This document shows, piece after piece, positions 1 to 5,242 of a DNA stretch of 6,095 nt. The number at the start of each line of letters is the position of its first letter. Within the stretch, counting starts at the first letter, position 1. Origin of the DNA: Gorillibacterium sp. Lineage in GTDB: Bacteria; Bacillota; Bacilli; Paenibacillales; NBRC-103111. Where the stretch lies: the NCBI GenBank assembly GCA_014380705.1, contig JACMJI010000330.1, positions 1 through 6,095 on the forward strand, in the 5' to 3' direction. The notes below the pieces were generated by a model, which was not told where the DNA came from, searched no databases, and worked only from the letters and a program-made list of their open reading frames with translations. The translations under genes were made by a program, and so were the position numbers.

Positions 1-1851
1 GCGTGGGCCCGCGGCGCCTGCAGCCGCGAGGCTCGCGCTGCCATGCGCCATCGGCAGCGAGCTCTCGGAAGCGGGCAGGCCCGAGAGCTCGCCTGCGCCA
101 GACCCTATGCTGCTCTCTACTGCATCGCAGCCATCCTCCCCCACCCAAGGACCTACATCCTTCATGGCCTCTTGCACGGAAGCGGATCTCCCTTCCCCTA
201 CAGTCGCCTGCCCCTCATAGGCTTCCTCATACCGATCCGCCCCTATCGGCACAAGTAGCTGCGTCAAAGCGTACACATAGCCGCTTTCAGCCGAACTAAA
301 CTCGCTAAGCTCCTGTGCTGCCCCTAAGCGTTGCTCAAGCTTCACTTGCTGGGAACGCAGCGCTTCGCTCTCATCGCCTCTCTGCGCCATATAGAGCTCG
401 CGCATAAGGGTAAGCACTTCCGTTGTGCGGCGGCGGTATATAGCCTTCGCATCGGCTTCCAGCTGTTTCGAATAATTCAGCGTATATTCGCCGGATACTT
501 CAGCACTTTCAAGAACATGGTCGGCAAACCAATCAGGTTCAAAAGTAATGTCGATCGCCTCTATTTTATCTCGAAGGGGACTCTGATCGAGCTCGAGGCT
601 TTGAGCTGTCTGCATTAAAGCCTGCTGGACATGCCTCTGCATTAAAGTCTGCACATCACGATTAAACATCCTGCACAACACAGCAAGCCGATCCCTTCTC
701 ACTAGCTCTGTTTTCCCTGCACTTGCTAGCCACCCCGCTTTAAAACCAGATCTCCGACTTTCCAAGTAAGCCTGAGCAGCATCTCTTGTTTGAGCCGGAA
801 TCACATGAGCATTATCAATAATCTGGAAAATTTCTTTTCGCCATGCTCCCAGCTTTTTTTCCGCCAAGGTATCCCATTCTAGAAGCAGTTCACCGTTCGC
901 CTGCAGCTTCTCTTTCCATTGAACGATCCATTCCCGAACGAATTCAGCAGAATAATCAAAGGGATTCTCCTCCATTTGGCTCATCAAACGTTCAACTGTA
1001 TCCGCATGCTCCTCTTTTCTTGCTTGAAGATGAAGCTTTATCAATTCCCTAACCGAACAACACACACTTTGGGTAATCCATTTTTCGCCTGAGCTAATAA
1101 TCGTTTCTATACCCGAAACAAGCTTATTCCACTCCGTCAGGGGGTGCTGGAGCTCTTTTAAAGAAATATAGAAAAAATGGAGCGGATAAATCCCCCAAGC
1201 AGTGAATGTTCCTTCGACTTTCTTCTTAAATTCAACAAAGGAAAGCTCATTCTCCTGATGTTTATCGATCTGATTGATTACAAAATAGATTGGCTTTCCC
1301 CAATCCTCCAAGCGCTTGAGAAAGCGTAGATTGATGTCGGACAGAACATGGTTATAATCGGTTACGTAGAACACAACATCCGCTAAATGCAGAGCTGATT
1401 CCGTCACCTGCCGATGGGCTTGGTCCGTTGAATCAATCCCTGGAGTATCCATGAAAGCTGCATGATTGCTTAATAGCGGAATTGGATAACGGATATCCAT
1501 TCTTTGAACCTCCGCACCACTGCGACAATAAGCATCGATTTCTCCAAAGGGAATCGTTAATAATTCCTCCTTGGAATCCGCCATCCCTTTGCGATAAATG
1601 ATAGCTTCTGGTTCTCCTGAGTAAATCATGACGGTATTGGCACTGGTCGGAATCGGCCCCGATGGAAGGATAGCTCGTCCACAAAGACGGTTGATGAGCG
1701 TTGATTTGCCCGCAGAGAAATGACCACAAAAGGCCAGCACCACTTGACGAGCCTCCACCTTCTGGATCAGCTCTTGGATATGATTCGCGTGAAGTTCATC
1801 CCCTGCTTGGTTCATGATCTTAGTCGCTTCCTGCAAAAGATTAATATCCAT
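1..1851 (-). CDS. Dynamin-like GTPase (DynA type), N-terminal 617 residues, 3' end beyond window
   Basis: Large bacterial dynamin-family GTPase. These proteins bind and remodel or tether the cytoplasmic membrane; the Bacillus relative DynA (YpbR) fuses membranes and protects against membrane damage. The frame is open without a stop from ATG 1851 to base 1. All GTPase motifs are visible: P-loop GHFSAGKST at residues 43-51, G2 threonine in PTS around residue 69, G3 DTPG at 135-138 and G4 NQID at 193-196. Roughly residues 215-540 are predicted-helical and rich in charged residues, as expected for a dynamin stalk. From about residue 575 the chain becomes an Ala/Gly/Ser linker. The start is fixed by an in-frame TAG two codons upstream; the ribosome site is weak (GGGG, 6 bases away). 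Bacterial DynA has about 1,190 residues and two GTPase halves, so a second half probably follows at lower coordinates; this is inferred. No signal peptide is seen, so it is probably cytoplasmic and membrane-associated. The family call is firm; the fusion or tethering role comes from relatives. Confidence 0.93.
   Translation of the reverse strand, partial: MDINLLQEATKIMNQAGDELHANHIQELIQKVEARQVVLAFCGHFSAGKSTLINRLCGRAILPSGPIPTSANTVMIYSGEPEAIIYRKGMADSKEELLTIPFGEIDAYCRSGAEVQRMDIRYPIPLLSNHAAFMDTPGIDSTDQAHRQVTESALHLADVVFYVTDYNHVLSDINLRFLKRLEDWGKPIYFVINQIDKHQENELSFVEFKKKVEGTFTAWGIYPLHFFYISLKELQHPLTEWNKLVSGIETIISSGEKWITQSVCCSVRELIKLHLQARKEEHADTVERLMSQMEENPFDYSAEFVREWIVQWKEKLQANGELLLEWDTLAEKKLGAWRKEIFQIIDNAHVIPAQTRDAAQAYLESRRSGFKAGWLASAGKTELVRRDRLAVLCRMFNRDVQTLMQRHVQQALMQTAQSLELDQSPLRDKIEAIDITFEPDWFADHVLESAEVSGEYTLNYSKQLEADAKAIYRRRTTEVLTLMRELYMAQRGDESEALRSQQVKLEQRLGAAQELSEFSSAESGYVYALTQLLVPIGADRYEEAYEGQATVGEGRSASVQEAMKDVGPWVGEDGCDAVESSIGSGAGELSGLPASESSLPMAHGSASLAAAGAAGPR
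57..92. repeat. Perfect 12-bp inverted repeat inside the dynamin linker
   Basis: GCGAGCTCTCGG at 57-68 and its exact reverse complement at 81-92 are separated by 12 bases. The repeat lies in coding sequence and encodes about residues 587-598 of the dynamin. It would form a very stable GC-rich hairpin in the mRNA. No T-run follows on either strand, so it is not an intrinsic terminator. Its role is unknown; it may be a by-product of the biased linker sequence. Confidence 0.85.
609..652. repeat. 17-bp imperfect direct repeat, 27-bp period, inside the dynamin gene
   Basis: TCTGCATTAAAGCCTGC at 609-625 recurs with one mismatch at 636-652. The period is nine codons, and the protein repeats Leu-Met-Gln at residues 403-405 and 412-414 within a helical part of the stalk. 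It looks like a small in-frame duplication that keeps helix character. No regulatory role is suggested. Confidence 0.7.
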
Positions 1852-1877
1852 CGCCTACCCCGTTCCGCCACGAAAGC

Positions 1878-1895
1878 TATTCGTTATTACGAATA
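1878..1895. promoter_or_regulatory. Palindrome at the predicted dynamin transcription start (possible operator)
   Basis: TATTCGT and ACGAATA form a perfect 7-bp inverted repeat around the spacer TATT. It abuts the candidate -10 box at 1895-1900 and covers the expected transcription start near 1888, the usual place for a repressor to block initiation. There is no T-run, so it is not a terminator. The symmetry is seen directly; binding of a regulator is inferred, and no known operator consensus was recognised. Confidence 0.45.
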
Positions 1896-1923
1896 TGGTA
1901 CCATGCTGGATTTGGCTGTTCAA
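1895..1923 (-). promoter_or_regulatory. Candidate promoter of the dynamin gene
   Basis: On the minus strand TTGAAC (1918-1923) and TACCAT (1895-1900) are 17 bases apart, each matching 4 of 6 bases of the sigma-A consensus. A TG one base before the -10 gives an extended -10 element. The predicted start near 1888 would leave a leader of about 37 bases before ATG 1851. The site lies downstream of the terminator at 1985-2036, so the dynamin gene probably has its own transcript. Confidence 0.5.
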
Positions 1924-1984
1924 GCCGATTTACTTTTTTACAAGCTCAATTGAAACAGGAAGCTCTCCTTTGGTGCAGATATCG

Positions 1985-2036
1985 TAAAAAAAGATCGCAC
2001 ATCACTGCCAAAATGGCTCATGAAATGCGATCTTTT
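1985..2036 (-). terminator. Intrinsic terminator after nth and the small protein gene
   Basis: AAAAGATCGCA (1989-1999) pairs with TGCGATCTTTT (2026-2036), and a second small hairpin, GCCA/TGGC (2007-2017), sits in the loop. On the minus strand the stem runs into a T7 tract (RC of 1986-1992), which fits termination of the operon whose last stop codon is at 2082. On the plus strand only four Ts follow, so action in that direction would be weak; no plus-strand gene needs it. Confidence 0.85.
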
Positions 2037-2081
2037 CTAACGAAACGTCTTTGTTATAGGAGTAGCTTGTACCTAATCTGG

Positions 2082-2366
2082 TTATTGCAATACAGCATCG
2101 TCGAGATCTTGCTGTTCAGGGAGAAGAATTTCAAAAACATCACCATGCTGCAAAATCGTGATCGGTTGACCTTTTATTTTCATGACAACCACTTCTGGTT
2201 TTATCTTCATCCGGTTGAGATAATTCTCAGGAACACGACCCGACTCACTGATCATGATACCTTCGACTTCCTTTTCCTCATTCTCAGCTAGCGGTGTATT
2301 GATAACTTGTTCATAAATATCAGAAAACTGTTCAAAATTTTTCGTGTATACAGCGATGCATTTCAT
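2082..2366 (-). CDS. Conserved-looking 94-residue acidic protein of unknown function, downstream of nth
   Basis: I do not recognise a named family. The product is small and acidic (17 Asp/Glu against 9 Lys/Arg), with no signal peptide or membrane segment, so it is probably cytoplasmic. A short strand with the only cysteine (KCIAVYT, residues 2-8) opens the protein. A helical acidic stretch follows (10-35), then alternating beta-like segments, including VVVMKIKGQPITILQHGDVF at 59-78. This suggests a compact alpha/beta or beta fold. The start ATG 2366 has AAGGA 10 bases upstream. The gene begins 72 bases after the nth stop with no convincing promoter between, and is followed by a terminator, so it is probably co-transcribed with nth. 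That neighbourhood is only a weak hint of a DNA-repair link. The regular strand pattern and proper ribosome site argue for a real gene. Confidence 0.8.
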   Translation of the reverse strand: MKCIAVYTKNFEQFSDIYEQVINTPLAENEEKEVEGIMISESGRVPENYLNRMKIKPEVVVMKIKGQPITILQHGDVFEILLPEQQDLDDAVLQ

Positions 2367-2438
2367 CCCAATCCCATCCTTCGATTAATATCTACTTACT
2401 CTCTCGTCTACTTAAATCTCTGTTCCATGGAAAACATC

Positions 2439-3134
2439 TTATAAATCAGCTTCTACATGAATAGTTTTCCTGTTTTTGGGTTTTTCCATACCCGCACCCT
2501 TGATACGCTTTTTGCCAGATGGACAAATGTCCAAAAGCGGACAGGCGTCACAACGAGGACTTTGCGCTTTACAATGGTATCTTCCAAAAAAAATGATTCT
2601 GTGATGCGTCAAACACCACTCTTCACGCGGGACGATTGACGTGAGCTTTTTCTCAACGGCAAGTACAGAATCGTCCTCTTTGGACAACCCAAGCCGTTTA
2701 GTTACACGCTCCACATGAGTATCGACGGCGATGGCCGGTACTCCAAAAGCGACGGAAACGACGACATTGGCTGTTTTACGTCCTACTCCTGGGAGGGCGA
2801 CGAGAGCCTCGTGGGTATCGGGTACGTTACCGCCAAACGTTTCCACCAGAATCTTACACATTTGTTGGATATGCTTAGCTTTGTTCCGGAATAGTCCAAT
2901 CGATCGAATATCCTGCTCCAACTCCTGAAGCGGAGCTTTAAGATAATCTTCCGGTTTCCTATACTTGTGGAACAAAGATACGGTCAAGCGATTGACCGAT
3001 TCATCCGTTGCTTGAGCCGAAAGCATAACGGCGATAAGTAATTCAAAGGGATTGCTGTGGTGAAGTTCACAGTGTGCTTCCGGAAACATTTCACCCATTG
3101 TGCTCAGAATCCGGTTGATTTTCTTCTCGTTCAC
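2439..3134 (-). CDS. nth: Endonuclease III (bifunctional DNA glycosylase / AP lyase)
   Basis: Base-excision repair enzyme that removes oxidised pyrimidines such as thymine glycol and then cuts the strand at the abasic site by beta-elimination. It acts on the chromosome in the cytoplasm. The protein has 231 residues and contains the helix-hairpin-helix LPGVGRKTANVV at 114-125. Catalytic Lys120 and Asp138 (in AVDTH) stand at the same numbers as in the E. coli enzyme. The four [4Fe-4S] ligands are Cys188, Cys195, Cys198 and Cys204, with the family spacing C-X6-C-X2-C-X5-C. A Lys/Arg-rich tail of about 27 residues follows the cluster, some 20 longer than in E. coli. The start is GTG 3134, with AGGA 6 bases upstream and GGAGGTG slightly further; an N-terminal match to the family supports it. 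It has its own candidate promoter after the terminator at 3267-3302 and is followed by the small acidic protein gene. In Bacillus subtilis nth lies beside dnaD and ypoC, which are not seen here. Confidence 0.98.
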   Translation of the reverse strand: MNEKKINRILSTMGEMFPEAHCELHHSNPFELLIAVMLSAQATDESVNRLTVSLFHKYRKPEDYLKAPLQELEQDIRSIGLFRNKAKHIQQMCKILVETFGGNVPDTHEALVALPGVGRKTANVVVSVAFGVPAIAVDTHVERVTKRLGLSKEDDSVLAVEKKLTSIVPREEWCLTHHRIIFFGRYHCKAQSPRCDACPLLDICPSGKKRIKGAGMEKPKNRKTIHVEADL

Positions 3135-3160
3135 GCTGCTTCCTGCACCTCCATGGACAT
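3131..3160 (-). other. Nine-codon reading frame overlapping the nth start (GTGA)
   Basis: An ATG at 3160 opens MSMEVQEAA, whose TGA stop overlaps the nth GTG start as GTGA. This arrangement would allow translational coupling. No Shine-Dalgarno sequence precedes the ATG, so translation of this frame is doubtful and it may be chance. It is listed only because of its exact overlap with a non-ATG start. Confidence 0.2.
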
Positions 3161-3184
3161 CACAAAGAACACCAATTAGATTTT

Positions 3185-3213
3185 AGTCTAGCGAATCTAG
3201 GTTTAATAATCAA
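3185..3213 (-). promoter_or_regulatory. Candidate promoter of nth
   Basis: On the minus strand TTGATT (3208-3213) and TAGACT (3185-3190) are separated by 17 bases, each matching 4 of 6 consensus bases. The element lies between the SLH-gene terminator and the nth start, leaving a leader of about 45 bases. Two CTAG tetramers flank the -10 box. Strength is likely modest; the evidence is position plus consensus only. Confidence 0.45.
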
Positions 3214-3266
3214 TGGCTGAACCCATGGAAATCCGAACTTTTTACGAATCCGAGCATGATTTTCAC

Positions 3267-3302
3267 AAAAAAGACCAGTCAGCAGAAGCTGAGTCCGGTC
3301 TT
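3267..3302 (-). terminator. Intrinsic terminator of the amidase-SLH unit
   Basis: AAGACC (3271-3276) pairs with GGTCTT (3297-3302), and an inner stem TCAGC/GCTGA (3279-3283 with 3288-3292) closes a four-base loop. On the minus strand the hairpin runs directly into T6. It lies 53 bases after the SLH-protein stop codon and separates that unit from the nth promoter. Confidence 0.88.
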
Positions 3303-3355
3303 ATTCGCCATTTTCTTCAATTATATAAATGAAGCATCCTTGTTTGCCCAAGCAC

Positions 3356-5179
3356 TCAAGGAAGTAGTTTTATTTGATCTACTTCATTACTTTGAAATGC
3401 TACTTGTACCTGAATTCGCTTACCGATGATAACATCCGTCAACGCTCCGATCTTTGCATCCGTTTTAATGACAGAAGCGGAGGTTCTAATAATCAATGGC
3501 AGCAAAGTATTATCGGCAAGCTTAAGGACGAGCTCCCTTGACGTTGGGTTGTAGGACTTAACTTCCCCACTATAGAGTTTGGAGAAATTGAGTTTGAGTA
3601 CACGGGATCCGGAAACCGTCAGATCAATACGATTCCCTTTCGTCAGAAGCGAGTAGAGTCCTGAAGTAAAAAGAATATCCGGAGAGGAGTCGTTTGTAAA
3701 TAAAGTTCGATCATCCAGTGAATAAGCCATAACGGTACCGTCATTAAGCGTAAGCATCAAAGACTTCGTGTCCGGCACTAATACTTGCACGGTAGCCATG
3801 TATTTTGTGCTCACGGCACTTAGGACAACATCAATTTTTGCGGCATCCTTAGCGTCATTCAATTCAACTGCAAGCTGATCACCGAGGTACAAATCGCTAA
3901 GTTGTGCATTTACTTTGATTGGACTAGATACGGTCACATTGGCAGCAAATAAGAATGCTTCCGGTTTTCCATCGGCTTTTTTAATGGTGATCATTGGATT
4001 GGAACCCTTCAGATCAATTGCGATCAGTTCCCCTTTAAATACAGGTATGATCTTGGCCGACACAATCTTGCTGCCATACGTTTGGAAAGATACCTTGTCG
4101 CCGATCTGCACATTTCTGATAGATTCCCAGGCCTCATCAATGACATCATAGGGAGTGATCGTTGTTGAAGCTGTAATTGTTAACTTCTTATCATTCGCTT
4201 GAAATGAAGCAACGATACCTTGACTCGATGCGACAACAGGACCTTGCTCCTTTATTACGTCAATAAAGTAAGCGATGGACTCGGACTCGATCACTTTGAT
4301 TAAATTCCCTGGGCGAAGCGTACTTGCCGCCATTACTTGCTTTCCATTATACACAAGTGTCTGCTGCGTCAGAGCAACCGTCAATGTTGAACCAGCCTCT
4401 GTCATCAGCTTAAGGGAAGAGCCATCATTACTGAGCACGGTGCCCGTTGAAGGATGACCCGGCTGTGGCGTTAACATTTCTCCAGCTTTGTTTAACATAA
4501 TAGCGGCTTGAGCCCGGTTAACAGCGGTTAATGGCCGGAAAGTCCCATCCTCAAAGCCACTGATAATGCCAAGGTCAAAAACTTCATTTACATAGCCAAC
4601 GTATGGAGAAGTTACTGAATCCCCATCTCTAAAGGCAGACGGTGCCTGCATCTTTTGTTTAGCCTCTGCGTCTTTATTGGCAAGTCTCACAACGACTTGC
4701 GCAACCCATTCGCGACTGGCTGCGGATTTGCCCCAGGTCGTATCGCCAGCTTTAATCTCTGAAGGGCTGATCAGACCATGCTTGATCGCAGTGAATACAT
4801 ACCCTTTTAAGCTATTATCCACACCGAAAGGAAAAACGATCGTATTCGTATTTTCTGCCAAAGCCTCATCGGTCAACCCCATCATTTTGACAGCCATAAC
4901 AAGTACATGCTGATGAGAGACGTCTACATTTGGTTTAAAATACCCGTTGTCGCCCGAAATAACACTTAACATCGTCATCTTAGCAATGTCCTTCGCTGCC
5001 CAGTGAGTAGCTGCTATATCAGGAAACTGAATGGATGCCTTAATCGCCCAGTTTGCTGGGGAAGTCGTCCCTATCTCTTCATTTGCAGCATTGACTGCTT
5101 GCGGTACGGTTAAAGCACCAGTTAATAAAGCAATAGTTAAAGCGGCTTTAGCCGTTATTTTCGCCATACGGTTCCTCAT
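3356..5179 (-). CDS. Exported SLH-domain protein with five C-terminal beta-rich modules
   Basis: Probable cell-surface protein of 607 residues, held on the wall by SLH repeats, which in this group bind pyruvylated secondary wall polymer. Residues 1-31 form a signal peptide: basic start, hydrophobic core ALTIALLTGALTV, likely cut after AVNA. Three SLH repeats follow at about 50-101, 117-170 and 183-234. The third is canonical (IISGFEDGTFRP, then NRAQ at 221-224); the first has SHQH (88-91) in the usual TRAE place and the second has SREW (155-158). Residues 245-607 hold five related modules of about 62-82 residues. Each begins near a G-x-hydrophobic (Gly246, 321, 383, 538; Ala462 in the fourth), has paired beta strands, and later a G-[DNK]-x-hydrophobic turn (Gly291, 360, 433, 515, 586). 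The start at 5179 is chosen for AAGGAGG 8 bases upstream and for a good signal peptide; the frame is open to ATG 5242, without a ribosome site. It follows the amidase by 63 bases, so they are probably co-transcribed. Module function is unknown; no catalytic motif was seen. Confidence 0.94.
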   Translation of the reverse strand: MRNRMAKITAKAALTIALLTGALTVPQAVNAANEEIGTTSPANWAIKASIQFPDIAATHWAAKDIAKMTMLSVISGDNGYFKPNVDVSHQHVLVMAVKMMGLTDEALAENTNTIVFPFGVDNSLKGYVFTAIKHGLISPSEIKAGDTTWGKSAASREWVAQVVVRLANKDAEAKQKMQAPSAFRDGDSVTSPYVGYVNEVFDLGIISGFEDGTFRPLTAVNRAQAAIMLNKAGEMLTPQPGHPSTGTVLSNDGSSLKLMTEAGSTLTVALTQQTLVYNGKQVMAASTLRPGNLIKVIESESIAYFIDVIKEQGPVVASSQGIVASFQANDKKLTITASTTITPYDVIDEAWESIRNVQIGDKVSFQTYGSKIVSAKIIPVFKGELIAIDLKGSNPMITIKKADGKPEAFLFAANVTVSSPIKVNAQLSDLYLGDQLAVELNDAKDAAKIDVVLSAVSTKYMATVQVLVPDTKSLMLTLNDGTVMAYSLDDRTLFTNDSSPDILFTSGLYSLLTKGNRIDLTVSGSRVLKLNFSKLYSGEVKSYNPTSRELVLKLADNTLLPLIIRTSASVIKTDAKIGALTDVIIGKRIQVQVAFQSNEVDQIKLLP

Positions 5180-5187
5180 AGGTGTTT

Positions 5188-5194
5188 CCTCCTT
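5188..5194 (-). promoter_or_regulatory. Strong ribosome binding site that sets the SLH-protein start
   Basis: AAGGAGG on the minus strand lies 8 bases before ATG 5179, an ideal match to the 16S rRNA tail. It favours this start over the in-frame ATG at 5242, which would add 21 residues (MEWEQSLVK...) ahead of the signal peptide and has no comparable site. Confidence 0.9.
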
Positions 5195-5242
5195 GGTATG
5201 CAATACATCAATAATCTTGACTAAGCTTTGTTCCCATTCCAT

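Noticed and set aside
57..92. The GC-rich hairpin as an intrinsic terminator
   Set aside because: No T-run follows on either strand and the surrounding minus-strand frame stays open.
3..618. Plus-strand open frames at 3-299, 43-258 and 331-618
   Set aside because: They lie antisense to the continuous dynamin frame, lack ribosome sites and have low-complexity, Arg/Pro/His-rich products. They are shadows of the real gene.
1433..1729. Minus-strand 98-codon frame inside the dynamin gene
   Set aside because: It is the same strand shifted by one base across the P-loop region. The true frame there carries the GTPase motifs GHFSAGKST and DTPG.
1950..2291. Plus-strand 113-codon frame
   Set aside because: It crosses a clear terminator hairpin and is antisense to the 94-residue gene; it has no recognisable product.
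2367..2438. Separate promoter for the 94-residue gene
   Set aside because: A TATTAA-like box is present, but no -35 lies at a proper distance (nearest candidate spacing is about 20 bases).
3135..3266. Riboswitch or T-box leader before nth
   Set aside because: The stretch is short, with no conserved T-box or riboswitch core motif and no antiterminator/terminator pair within the leader.
5180..5242. Longer SLH-protein start at ATG 5242
   Set aside because: No ribosome site precedes it and it would bury the signal peptide 21 residues inside. AAGGAGG before ATG 5179 fits better.
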